NCBI GenBank assembly: GCA_036961295.1
Contig: JBALVX010000002.1
Location: forward strand, 620,001-684,000
Length of the DNA stretch: 64,000 nt
Origin: JAGPUQ01 sp036961295
GTDB taxonomy: Bacteria > Pseudomonadota > Gammaproteobacteria > Pseudomonadales > Porticoccaceae
Direction: 5' to 3'
This document shows, in pieces, positions 8,631-17,252 of the stretch; the stretch's first letter is position 1; every line of letters begins with the position of its first letter. The notes below the pieces were generated by a model. The model had not been told where the DNA came from. It did no database searches and saw only the letters and a program-made list of their open reading frames with translations. The position numbers and the translations under genes were made by a program.

Positions 8631-10682
8631 TCTGGTTTCAAACACGTTTTCTTCATAAAATTCGTTGTAGTTATCGCCCAGATTTTGGCCGATCAGTTGC
8701 AGTTTCCCGCTGCTCCCGCCGGCCTTAAAGTGGTAAGTGATTTGCGCGTCTAGGCGGGTAAATTCATCGATAAAATCACCCGAAAGCCATCGCACTTCAT
8801 TTTGATGATAGAGAGTGACCCCGGCACTGAAGGCGTCATTGAGCCGGTGGTTGACGAGCAAGCTACCGGCATGACGAGGCATACTATTATCGACGTCGGT
8901 GAAAGTCAGCGGCGCGAGCGTTTCAATCAGCTCACTGTCCAGGTCGAGATAGGTGTAGTGCAGCCTTATGTAGGTGTGATCGCCTGGGCGATAGGTAAGT
9001 TCCATCTCGGCGCCTCGGGTTTCCCAGGTGGCGATGTTGTCCCGTACCAGGCGGCTGGTATCAAGGTTTGCAGGAAAGTCGTTAAAAGACTCCTTGTAAT
9101 CTTCCAGGCCATCGTCAATTTCTTCCCAGAACAGCTTGAAGTCAAGGGTCATATTATGGTCGGGCAAACGCGCCAAATAAGCCAGTTCGACATTGGTAAT
9201 CTGCTCTTCATCGAGCTCTTCGGTACGGCGTTGGTCTTCTAGTATCAAGCCCCCCGCTCGATAGACGAGGCGCTCGTTGGTTTCGGTGATGGAGGGCGTG
9301 CGCTTACCCCTAGCACCGCTTAAACGTAGGGTGTGATCCGGGTATAGATCGTAGTTAAGGGAGAGGCGAGGGGACATCAAGGTGCCCTGGATGGAGTGCT
9401 CGACCATCATCCCGGCGTTGAAGGTAAGGCGCTGCCAGGGCGACCATTCACTGTGGCTGAAGAAGCGGAAAGATTGTTCGTCTACTTTGCCCTTGTCGCC
9501 GAGAAACAGGGTGGAGTCAACCGACTCGTGGCGGGCACCCAGGCCGACGGTCCATTTTAAACGGTCTGAAAACTGATGGCGATAGCGGCCTTCCAGGTCG
9601 TAACGTTCGGATTCCATGGTGTGAAAACCAAAAATAAAGGGCTGATCGACAAGATTAAAGGGTGCCCCAAATAAAAACGGAGGAACCAAGGTAGAGAGTA
9701 GTCCAAGATTGGCGGTGCCGTAGGCGCGAAAGTAATTGCGATAAAACTGCAGCTGGAAGTCCTGTTTATCGGAAATCAGGTGATCCCAATGCAGGCGCTG
9801 ATACTGGCTGTAATAGCGCACCGGAATAAATTCATCGGTACTCGAGGGATAGCCGAACTCAGTCTCCTGGCGGGAAAAACCGACATCCAGATCAAGACTA
9901 TTATTGAGGTTCGGGGTCAAGGTAGTGCGCAGGGCAAAGCTGAGGGCTTCTTCGCCATCGTCGGGGCCGAAGGCGTCGATGTCGGGGAAACCATTATTGT
10001 GTCGGTAGTTTACCGATAAGCGATAATCGGCGGCGCCCAGGTTGTTGTTGTGGCGCAGGGCGACCTCGCGGGTACGGTTATCCCCGCTAATGACTTTGAG
10101 GCGGGTACCGGCATCCTGTATCGGTGCGCGAGTAATAATATTCACCGCACCTAAAAATGCGTTGGAGCCCTGGGTGGGCGCGTTGGATCCGCGCACGATT
10201 TCAATGCGCTCAATATCGTCGAGATCGATGCCAAGGGAACTCCAGATTACCGTCGACTGGATAGGTTCATATACGGAGCGGCCATCGACCATGACTTCTA
10301 AATGATTGGGGAATTCCTGGCCCACTCCGTGGTAGGAAATTGCGAAACGATTGGCGTTAACCGCGTAAGCCTGAAAGCCCGGCACCAGGCGAAACACGTC
10401 GACCCAGTTCAGCGCGCCGGAGTCGGCAATCATCTGCTGGTCGATAATGGTAATACTGGCGGGACTGCGATTTAAGGCCTGATCCATTCCGGTGGCGACA
10501 GAGATAACGGGAATGTCGCTTAATAAATCAGCTTCAGTAAGAGTTTCGCGTGCTGCGAAAGCGACATTGGTGCTACCGCAGCTCAACAGTATCCCAAACA
10601 CACAGGCAACAGCTGAAAGCTGATCTACACCGCGGAGCGGCGATGGATGGCAGGCCTTAGATGTGTGGGGGGTGAATAACAC
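8622..10682 (-). CDS. TonB-dependent receptor, last strand lost by frameshift
   Basis: Outer-membrane TonB-dependent receptor with signal peptide (LSAVACVFGILLSCGSTNVAFA), plug domain (SPASITIIDQQMI, LEVMVDGRSVY, DDIERIEIVRGSN, GAVNIITR) and 22-strand barrel. The ligand is unknown. The GTG at 10682 has AGGGA six to seven bases upstream and is preferred over a TTG at 10739. The protein ends FETRVC, whereas its paralogue just upstream ends FETKVFLRAQIELPD. One base added near 8628-8630 restores V-LLKATLDFP followed by TAA at 8599-8601, aligning residue for residue with the paralogue. So the last beta-strand is lost, by a real mutation or a sequence error. It is the second gene of the receptor/receptor/binding protein/kinase group. 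Confidence 0.9.
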   Translation of the reverse strand: MLFTPHTSKACHPSPLRGVDQLSAVACVFGILLSCGSTNVAFAARETLTEADLLSDIPVISVATGMDQALNRSPASITIIDQQMIADSGALNWVDVFRLVPGFQAYAVNANRFAISYHGVGQEFPNHLEVMVDGRSVYEPIQSTVIWSSLGIDLDDIERIEIVRGSNAPTQGSNAFLGAVNIITRAPIQDAGTRLKVISGDNRTREVALRHNNNLGAADYRLSVNYRHNNGFPDIDAFGPDDGEEALSFALRTTLTPNLNNSLDLDVGFSRQETEFGYPSSTDEFIPVRYYSQYQRLHWDHLISDKQDFQLQFYRNYFRAYGTANLGLLSTLVPPFLFGAPFNLVDQPFIFGFHTMESERYDLEGRYRHQFSDRLKWTVGLGARHESVDSTLFLGDKGKVDEQSFRFFSHSEWSPWQRLTFNAGMMVEHSIQGTLMSPRLSLNYDLYPDHTLRLSGARGKRTPSITETNERLVYRAGGLILEDQRRTEELDEEQITNVELAYLARLPDHNMTLDFKLFWEEIDDGLEDYKESFNDFPANLDTSRLVRDNIATWETRGAEMELTYRPGDHTYIRLHYTYLDLDSELIETLAPLTFTDVDNSMPRHAGSLLVNHRLNDAFSAGVTLYHQNEVRWLSGDFIDEFTRLDAQITYHFKAGGSSGKLQLIGQNLGDNYNEFYEENVFETRVC

Positions 10683-10807
10683 TATTTTCTTCCCTGAAAA
10701 CGGGCTGGCGCTATCAGTGTAGCGATTCCAGCGGGGCAAACAAGCCTTGGTGCTACTGCCTTAAAGGCTAATTCTAGCCTTGTTTAATCCCTGGTGCGAG
10801 GTCGGCG

Positions 10808-12901
10808 CTAATCAGGCAGCTCTATTTGGGCGCGTAGAAATACTTTAGTTTCAAACAGGTTCTCTTCGTTGAATTCGCTGTAGTCGTCAAACAGATTTTG
10901 GCCTACCAACTGTAAGGTGGCCTCTGAGGTGCCTACCTGAAAGTGGTAAGTGGCCTGGGCATCAAAGCGGGTAAATTGCTCGGTGAAGTTACCATTGCGC
11001 CAGTCGACATCGGTTTGATATTGGGCGAAAAAGCCGAGGTCAAAATTTTGTGTCAGCTGATGGTTAACCAATAAACCGCCGCTGTGTTGTGGGGTGCCTT
11101 CGTCGAAGTCTTTCGTCACCCATGGGTTGAAGCTGTCTATCCGGGTACTGTCGATATCCGCATAGGCGTAGTGCAAGCGGATAAACGTACGACTGCCAGG
11201 TCGATAGGTGAGCTGTAACTCGGCGCCCGTGGTGTTCCAGTCGGCGACGTTATCGCGCACCAGACGCTCGTCGTCGCCGAATACCGTGGGGGTGATAACT
11301 TCGCGGTAGTCATCCAGGCCGTCGCGGATCTCTTCGCGAAACAGGTTGATATCAATGCTTAGGCCCAGTGCAGGGAAGTGCCCCACATAGCCGAGTTCAA
11401 CGCTAGTAAGCTGCTCTTCGTCCAGGGCCTCTGTACGGCGTATATCTTCCGCAATGATGGCCCCTGTGAGGGTAGTGAGGGAAAATAGGTTTCTTTCATT
11501 GGTTTCGCTAATAGAAGGTGCCCTACGACCCTGCGCCAGACTGACGCGCAGGGTGTGATCCGGTGTCAGTGCGTAATTGAGAGACACTCGGGGTGACAGT
11601 AGCGTGCCGACGCGCGTTTTTTCAACCATGGCTCCAGCATTCACCGTCCACTGATCGAGAGGTGACCATTGGGTGTGGGCAAAAAAGCGCCAAGTTTGTT
11701 CGTTGATGCTTTGTGAGCTGGTGAAGGTCGAACTGTCCACGGTTTCGTGTCGCGCACCAAACCCCCATATCGAATTAAAGTGGTCGGAAAATTGGTAGCG
11801 ATAGCTGCCTTCCAGATCATAGCGTTCGGATTCCAGAGAATCGAAACCCTGAATTATGGGCTGGTCGGGAATGCCGGGGGGAATGGGGAAAACCCCTGAA
11901 GGGATGTTTAAAATTTGCGATAGCAAACCGAAATTACGAGTGCCATCCGCTTGCAAATGATTGCGATAAAATTGCAGCTGTAAACTGCTTTTATCTGAGA
12001 TCAAACGTTCCCAGGCCAGTCGTTGATATTGGCTGTCATAGCGTATTGGAATATATTCTTCGGTGCGATCGGCGTCGCCAAATTCGGTATCCTGGCGACT
12101 AAAACCAACATCGATATCCAGCGTGTCGCTCAGCGACGGGGTATAGGTGCTACGTAAATTAATATGCCAGGCTTCTTCGCCATCGTCCGGGCCAAAGGCG
12201 TCGAAATCGGGGAAGCCGTCATCGCGGCGGTGACCCAGGGAGAGTCGGTAGTCGGCGGCGCCAATTTGGGCGCTGTGTCGCAGGGTGGTCTCCCGCGTGC
12301 CGTCTTCGCCGACAATGGCTTTAAGTCGGGTGCCCTGGTCTTGTATGGGTTTGCGGGTAATGATGTTGACAGCGCCAACAAAGGCATTGGAGCCGTGGGC
12401 GGCGGCGCTGCTACCGCGCACCACTTCAATGTGATCAATATCGTCAAAATCGATACCTAGAGCACCCCAGATCACAGTGGACTGGATAGGATCGTACACA
12501 GAGCGGCCATCGACCATCACCTCCAGGTGGTTCGGTAGCTCGCGGCCCTGGCCGTGGTAGGAAATCCCGTAGCGATTGGCGTTCGGCGCGTAGGCCTGGA
12601 AACCCGGCACCAGACGAAACACATCCACCCAATTCAGTGCCCCAGAAGCGCGAATCATCTCCCGATCGATAATGGTGACGCTAGCCGGAGCCTGTGCCGG
12701 TGTCTGCTCAAGACGGCTGGCGATGCTGATTGTCGCAATATTGCCGAGTAAATCCGCTTCGGTGAGCATTGGTTCCAGATTGGCGCTAGCGCCAGATGAC
12801 ACCAGAAGGCAGCCGACAAGACCGAGCGCGGCCCGAAGGATGCTGTGGTCGGTGTAGGGTTTTAATAAGTGAAGAGACATCTGTAGCTGTCTAATATGCA
12901 T
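10808..12901 (-). CDS. TonB-dependent receptor, intact paralogue
   Basis: Outer-membrane receptor of 697 residues, closely similar along its whole length to the next gene, so the pair is a tandem duplication. It has a signal peptide (about residues 20-41, ending SGASA), then the LTEADLLGNIATISIASRLEQTPAQAPASVTIIDREMI plug start typical of this marine receptor class, LEVMVDGRSVYDPIQSTVIW, DDIDHIEVVRGSSAAAHGSNAFVGAVNIITR, and a full barrel ending FETKVFLRAQIELPD. The terminal residue is Asp rather than the usual aromatic. Starts at ATG 12901 or ATG 12880 both have weak ribosome sites. It is probably the first gene of the four-gene minus-strand unit reaching the sensor kinase. The ligand cannot be told from the sequence. 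Confidence 0.9.
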   Translation of the reverse strand: MHIRQLQMSLHLLKPYTDHSILRAALGLVGCLLVSSGASANLEPMLTEADLLGNIATISIASRLEQTPAQAPASVTIIDREMIRASGALNWVDVFRLVPGFQAYAPNANRYGISYHGQGRELPNHLEVMVDGRSVYDPIQSTVIWGALGIDFDDIDHIEVVRGSSAAAHGSNAFVGAVNIITRKPIQDQGTRLKAIVGEDGTRETTLRHSAQIGAADYRLSLGHRRDDGFPDFDAFGPDDGEEAWHINLRSTYTPSLSDTLDIDVGFSRQDTEFGDADRTEEYIPIRYDSQYQRLAWERLISDKSSLQLQFYRNHLQADGTRNFGLLSQILNIPSGVFPIPPGIPDQPIIQGFDSLESERYDLEGSYRYQFSDHFNSIWGFGARHETVDSSTFTSSQSINEQTWRFFAHTQWSPLDQWTVNAGAMVEKTRVGTLLSPRVSLNYALTPDHTLRVSLAQGRRAPSISETNERNLFSLTTLTGAIIAEDIRRTEALDEEQLTSVELGYVGHFPALGLSIDINLFREEIRDGLDDYREVITPTVFGDDERLVRDNVADWNTTGAELQLTYRPGSRTFIRLHYAYADIDSTRIDSFNPWVTKDFDEGTPQHSGGLLVNHQLTQNFDLGFFAQYQTDVDWRNGNFTEQFTRFDAQATYHFQVGTSEATLQLVGQNLFDDYSEFNEENLFETKVFLRAQIELPD

Positions 12902-13088
12902 GATTTTTTTCTTGGCTGGATAGATAGTTTTATTAGTTTAAGTAGTCTACCAATGCGTGGAACATTAAACCATACGATCTTAATTAGCCTTCGGCGCCAC
13001 CGGTAGCGGATTAGCGTGGCAATACTGACAGTCTGGAAGGGGCCGTGTACCATGTTATTCCTTTAGAAAAGAATTTACGCAGCACACC

Positions 13089-13790
13089 ATGAGTGAAATT
13101 TATTTTGTCCGTCACGGGCAGGCCTCTTTACTCGCCAAAAACTATGATCAGCTGTCGGATTTAGGTTGGCAGCAGGCGCGTTGGTTGGGGGAGTATTTCC
13201 GGGAGCGCGAACTATCCTTCGATCGGGTTATTGTCGGCGACATGCGCCGTCATCGGGAAACCCTGCAAGGCCTCAGTGAGGGCATGGGAATAAGTTGGGA
13301 GTCTCAAATAGATCCCCGGTTCAATGAGTTTACGTTTCGACCGGTTATGCGTTTGTATCAACAGTGCAACAATCCCGAAGCCGAAGCGCCGACAACCGCC
13401 GAAGAATTTTTTGGTATGTTGCGGGAAGTAATGGAAGCCTGGATTGCAGGTGAGCTGGATGAAATATTGCGGCGCCACGATGAAGAAAAAAACAGCAGAA
13501 CTGAAAGTTGGGACCAGTTTAACCAGCGCGTGGTGGCGGGCCTGAATGAGGTACAGCAGGGCCCACGGGGAGAGCGGGTATTGATCGTCTCCTCCGGCGG
13601 CCCTAAATCCCTGGCGATGAAACATGTTATGGGTCTGTCGAACGACGCGACCATCGAGTTGATGTTGCAAATCCGCAATACCTCGGTGACGCGATTTTTG
13701 AGCAGCGCTGAACGTATGTCGCTGCGGGCATTTAATGGTCTGGCGCATATGGAGCGCACAGATCGACGCCACGCGATTACTATGGTTTAA
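13089..13790 (+). CDS. histidine phosphatase-like protein lacking the second catalytic His
   Basis: Phosphoglycerate-mutase-like fold of 233 residues. The first active-site block is intact (FVRHGQAS, phospho-acceptor H9) and an arginine block (GDMRRHRET) follows. The second block, normally V-S-H-G, reads IVSSGGPKS, so the second catalytic His is absent. Members with a similar SGGP motif occur beside acyl-CoA dehydrogenases, so this may be a specialised subgroup rather than a decayed gene. It opens a plus-strand group with an acyl-CoA dehydrogenase and an APH-like kinase, and could act on a phosphorylated CoA intermediate or only bind one. That role is inference. Confidence 0.8.
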   Translation: MSEIYFVRHGQASLLAKNYDQLSDLGWQQARWLGEYFRERELSFDRVIVGDMRRHRETLQGLSEGMGISWESQIDPRFNEFTFRPVMRLYQQCNNPEAEAPTTAEEFFGMLREVMEAWIAGELDEILRRHDEEKNSRTESWDQFNQRVVAGLNEVQQGPRGERVLIVSSGGPKSLAMKHVMGLSNDATIELMLQIRNTSVTRFLSSAERMSLRAFNGLAHMERTDRRHAITMV

Positions 13791-13862
13791 CTTAAGAGTT
13801 AGGGTTTAAACCGACATAGAACACGAATTTTAAACTTAGAGTAAAGAAGAGGAAGTAGGGAT

Positions 13863-15071
13863 ATGAATTTTGATTTTTCCGAAAAAGCCGAACAGCTAAA
13901 ACTGCGCTTAGAACAGTTTATGAATAAAGAAGTGTATCCGGTCGAACACCAGTACGCGGAATACCTGAAAACTGCCGAAAACCCCTGGGCCAGTCCGCCC
14001 CTGATGGTAGAGCTAAAAGCCAAGGCGAAACAAGAAGGCTTATGGAATTTATTTTTGCCCGCCCACCACCGCGAAGACGGTTTGACTAACCTAGATTACG
14101 CGCCACTGGCAGAAGTGATGGGCCGAGTACTATGGGCGCCGGAAATTTTTAACTGTAATGCTCCCGATACCGGCAATATGGAAGTGTTTATTAAATATGC
14201 AACGGAAGCGCAAAAGGAAGAGTGGCTGCAGCCTTTGCTCGCAGGTGAAATTCGCTCCGCCTTTGTGATGACCGAACCCGACGTGGCAAGTTCTGATGCC
14301 ACCAATGTGCAATGCTCGATTGTGCGCGACGGTGACGAGTATGTTATCAATGGTCGGAAATGGTTTATTACCGGCATCATGCACGACGATTGCAAAATCA
14401 TGATCGTGATGGGCAAGACCGATCCCGATAATCCCAACCGACATATTCAGCAGTCGCAAATTCTGGTACCAAAGGATACTCCTGGCGTAACGATTGTTCG
14501 CCCCTTATCCACCCTGGGTTACTTCGACCCTCCCCTGGGACATGGCGAAATTAATTTTGAAGACGTGCGGGTGCCGGTGGAAAATATTTTATTGGGTGAA
14601 GGCCGGGGCTTTGAAATTGCCCAGGGGCGTTTAGGACCGGGCCGTATTCATCATTGCATGCGTTTAATTGGCTGTGCCCAGCGCGCGTTGGAACTAATGT
14701 GCAAGCGCGTCGAAGAGCGCGCCACCTTTGGCACCAAGCTGAGCGAGTATCAATCCATTCGTGAAGATATAGCGCAATCGTATTGCGATATTGAGCAGGC
14801 GCGTTTACTGACCTTGCGCGCTGCCGAAAAAATAGATCGGGAAGGCACTAAGGCCGCGCGGGATTTAATCGCCGCTATTAAAATCGTCACTCCCTCGATG
14901 ACGCAGCGAGTGATTGATCGGGCGATACAGGTGCACGGTGCGGGTGGCCTAACCGAAGATTATTTTCTCGCCGAAGCCTTTAACTACGCTCGGCAAATTC
15001 GCTTTGCCGATGGCCCGGATCAAGTGCATATGATGCAATTGGGTCGTTCCCTGGTTAAAAAATATAATTAA
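13863..15071 (+). CDS. acyl-CoA dehydrogenase, ACAD10/ACAD11 type
   Basis: Acyl-CoA dehydrogenase family protein of 402 residues with a strong Shine-Dalgarno (GAGGAAG). It shows the subgroup features of the dehydrogenase half of human ACAD10/11: AFVMTEPDVASSDATN, GRKWFITGIMHDDCKI, GPGRIHHCMRLIGCAQRALELM, and a C-terminus RFADGPDQVHMMQLGR in which the usual catalytic Glu (E-G-T) is replaced by D-G-P. In that subgroup the enzyme eliminates phosphate from 4-phospho-acyl-CoAs made by a partner kinase, as in ACAD10/11 and Pseudomonas LvaA/LvaC. The next gene encodes such a kinase. Substrate is therefore inferred to be a 4-hydroxyacyl-CoA derivative rather than a plain fatty acyl-CoA. Confidence 0.88.
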   Translation: MNFDFSEKAEQLKLRLEQFMNKEVYPVEHQYAEYLKTAENPWASPPLMVELKAKAKQEGLWNLFLPAHHREDGLTNLDYAPLAEVMGRVLWAPEIFNCNAPDTGNMEVFIKYATEAQKEEWLQPLLAGEIRSAFVMTEPDVASSDATNVQCSIVRDGDEYVINGRKWFITGIMHDDCKIMIVMGKTDPDNPNRHIQQSQILVPKDTPGVTIVRPLSTLGYFDPPLGHGEINFEDVRVPVENILLGEGRGFEIAQGRLGPGRIHHCMRLIGCAQRALELMCKRVEERATFGTKLSEYQSIREDIAQSYCDIEQARLLTLRAAEKIDREGTKAARDLIAAIKIVTPSMTQRVIDRAIQVHGAGGLTEDYFLAEAFNYARQIRFADGPDQVHMMQLGRSLVKKYN

Positions 15072-15094
15072 TGAGTTATTGAGGTTACAGATAA

Positions 15095-16156
15095 ATGACC
15101 ACAGCAATTGATCATTTGCCAGAAGCTCGCTTGAGTGAATATTTGGCTGCGCATATCGATGGTTTTGGAACATTGCTTAGCGCAGAAAAATTTGAGGGTG
15201 GGCAGTCCAACCCAACTTTTTTGTTGACCACCGACACCGCGAAATATGTTCTGCGCAGCAAGCCACCGGGTGAATTACTGCCTTCCGCTCACGCGGTCGA
15301 TCGAGAGTACCGGGTTATGAAAGCGCTGGCCGATACACCGGTGCCAGTACCCACCACGCGACATTTGTGTGAAGACGACGACATTATTGGGCGCATGTTT
15401 TATGTGATGGACTGCGTCGATGGCACGGTTTATTGGGATGCGAGCCTCGCGGGCAAATCGCCGGAAGTGCGCGGGCAAATGTACGACCAAATGAACCAGG
15501 TGCTGACCCAGTTACACCAGGTTGATGTGTCTGCGGTCGGTTTGGATACCTTCGGTAAGCCGGGTAATTATTTCGAGCGGCAATTAAATCGCTGGGGTAA
15601 ACAGTACAAAGCAGCGGAGACCGAAACCATTCCAGAAATGGAACAGTTAATGGAGTGGCTGGCGGCCAATATGCCCGCCGACGATGGCCGCGTATCGTTA
15701 ATTCACGGCGATTATCGTTTGGATAATATGATGTTTGCTAATGACGCTACCAACGATAATAAGCCAACAGTACTAGCCGTGCTCGATTGGGAATTATCCA
15801 CTCTGGGTCATCCGTTTTCCGATGTTGCCTACCAGTGTATGCAACTGCGTATGCCCGCCGATCCGGCACTGGGTAATCTCAGTGGTTTGGCTGGTCTGAA
15901 TCGCAAAGCTCTGGGCATCCCTTCGGAAGAAGAGTACGTCGCCAAATACTGCGAGCGCATGGGTTTAGATGAAATCCCTAATTGGTCGTTTTATCTGGCC
16001 TTTAGTTTTTTCCGATTTGCCGCGATTTTGCAGGGCATTATGAAACGCTATCAGGATGGCACTGCTTCCAGCACGGAGGCACTTAGCTATGGCCGTATGA
16101 CGCGACCCATGGCGGAAAAAGCGGTGGAGTTCTTGCGCGAACAGGGCGAGCTATAA
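15095..16156 (+). CDS. APH-like phosphotransferase (ACAD10/11 kinase-domain type)
   Basis: Kinase of the aminoglycoside-phosphotransferase fold, 353 residues. It has a glycine-rich loop (FEGGQSNPTFLL, about 33-44), a lysine-bearing strand (YVLRSKPPG), a catalytic loop HGDYRLDN (H204, D206, N211) and a metal-binding LDWELSTLGHPFSD (D231). Relatives are the kinase half of human ACAD10/11 and LvaA of levulinate catabolism, which phosphorylate the 4-hydroxyl of acyl-CoAs. It is not an antibiotic resistance gene by context: it lies 23 bases after the ACAD11-type dehydrogenase and within a catabolic operon. The Shine-Dalgarno GAGGT precedes the ATG. Confidence 0.88.
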   Translation: MTTAIDHLPEARLSEYLAAHIDGFGTLLSAEKFEGGQSNPTFLLTTDTAKYVLRSKPPGELLPSAHAVDREYRVMKALADTPVPVPTTRHLCEDDDIIGRMFYVMDCVDGTVYWDASLAGKSPEVRGQMYDQMNQVLTQLHQVDVSAVGLDTFGKPGNYFERQLNRWGKQYKAAETETIPEMEQLMEWLAANMPADDGRVSLIHGDYRLDNMMFANDATNDNKPTVLAVLDWELSTLGHPFSDVAYQCMQLRMPADPALGNLSGLAGLNRKALGIPSEEEYVAKYCERMGLDEIPNWSFYLAFSFFRFAAILQGIMKRYQDGTASSTEALSYGRMTRPMAEKAVEFLREQGEL

Positions 16157-16237
16157 ACTATTTATGTGCCCGTTAATTAACAATTAATTACTAACTAATT
16201 AAAGAACACGATGAATATAAACTTTTGAGGAAAGATA

Positions 16238-17215
16238 ATGAAAGCATTGGTGTGTGAAGCCTACGGCAAAGTAGAGGATTTAGTGTATCGGGATATGCCC
16301 GACCCTATACCCGGTACCGGAGAAGTGTTGGTTAATATCGAAGGCATCGGTGTGAATTTCCCCGATGGCTTGTTAGTGGAAGGAAAGTACCAGTCGAAAC
16401 CGGAAACACCGTTTATGCCCGGTGGCGAATTTTCCGGTACGGTTAGCGCTCTGGGCGAAGGTTCCAGCGATTTTTTAGTAGGTGATCGAGTACTTGGCTG
16501 GCAATCGGGTTTTGGTGCCTATGCGGAGAAAATTGCGGTGCCAGAAAGCGTTATTTATAAAATGCCCGAGAGCATGTCTTTTGATCAAGGTGCAGCATTA
16601 ATTTGCGCAACTGCGACTGCCCACCACGGGCTCAAGCAGCGCGGGCGATTAAAAGCCGGTGAAACTTTGGTGGTGCTCGGCGCTGCGGGTGGCACCGGAA
16701 TCGCCGCCGTACAAATTGGTAAAGCCATGGGCGCACGGGTGATTGCGGTGTGTTCAACCGATGAAAAAATTGCGTTTGCCAAAACCCAGGGTGCAGACGA
16801 TGGTATTAATTATTCTCAACAAGACCTTAAGCAAACTATTAAGGATTTAACCGACGGTCGTGGTGCCGATGTAGTTTACGACGCCGTTGGTGGTGACGCC
16901 TTTGATGCCTGCTCCCGAGCGATGGCCTGGGATGGTCGTTTGTTAATTGTGGGTTTTGCGTCCGGGCGTATTCCGACCTTGCCGGTGAATTTAACCCTGG
17001 TAAAAGGTTATTCGGTGGTGGGTGTATTTTGGGGAGCCTTTACCCAAAAACAACCGAAGGATCATGCCGACAATATGCGCGAATTATTTCAGTGGTTTGA
17101 ACAAGGTAAAGTGGTACCGGTCATCGACAAAGTGTTTAGTTTGTCGGACGGTGTCCAGGCTATCAAGCATGTCACCGGGCGTGGTGTTAAGGGCAAGGTC
17201 GTAATTCGTCCTTAA
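16238..17215 (+). CDS. NADPH:quinone oxidoreductase family protein (MDR)
   Basis: Medium-chain dehydrogenase/reductase of 325 residues, zinc-free type. N-terminal GroES-like fold with GVNFPDGLLVEGKYQ and PGGEFSGTV, nucleotide-binding Rossmann fold with GAAGGTGIAAVQIGKAMGA (about 148-166), and C-terminal GRGVKGKVVIRP. Relatives reduce quinones or enoyl/conjugated carbonyl groups with NADPH. Good Shine-Dalgarno (GAGGAAAG). Its position between the ACAD/kinase pair and two SDRs suggests a reductive or enoyl-processing step of the same pathway. The substrate is not determinable. Confidence 0.85.
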   Translation: MKALVCEAYGKVEDLVYRDMPDPIPGTGEVLVNIEGIGVNFPDGLLVEGKYQSKPETPFMPGGEFSGTVSALGEGSSDFLVGDRVLGWQSGFGAYAEKIAVPESVIYKMPESMSFDQGAALICATATAHHGLKQRGRLKAGETLVVLGAAGGTGIAAVQIGKAMGARVIAVCSTDEKIAFAKTQGADDGINYSQQDLKQTIKDLTDGRGADVVYDAVGGDAFDACSRAMAWDGRLLIVGFASGRIPTLPVNLTLVKGYSVVGVFWGAFTQKQPKDHADNMRELFQWFEQGKVVPVIDKVFSLSDGVQAIKHVTGRGVKGKVVIRP

Positions 17216-17252
17216 ATCAGGAAATAAATCCAGGCAGATAAAAGGCAATCAT

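Noticed and set aside
12862..13053. 63-residue minus-strand ORF upstream of the TonB-dependent receptor
   Set aside because: It overlaps the receptor start, has no ribosome site and no recognisable product; the region is more likely the receptor promoter.
13212..13772. 186-residue minus-strand ORF opposite the first histidine phosphatase gene
   Set aside because: Antisense shadow without family features.
15095..16156. Aminoglycoside resistance kinase
   Set aside because: The APH fold is present, but the ACAD-linked subgroup motifs and catabolic operon context point to an acyl-CoA kinase.
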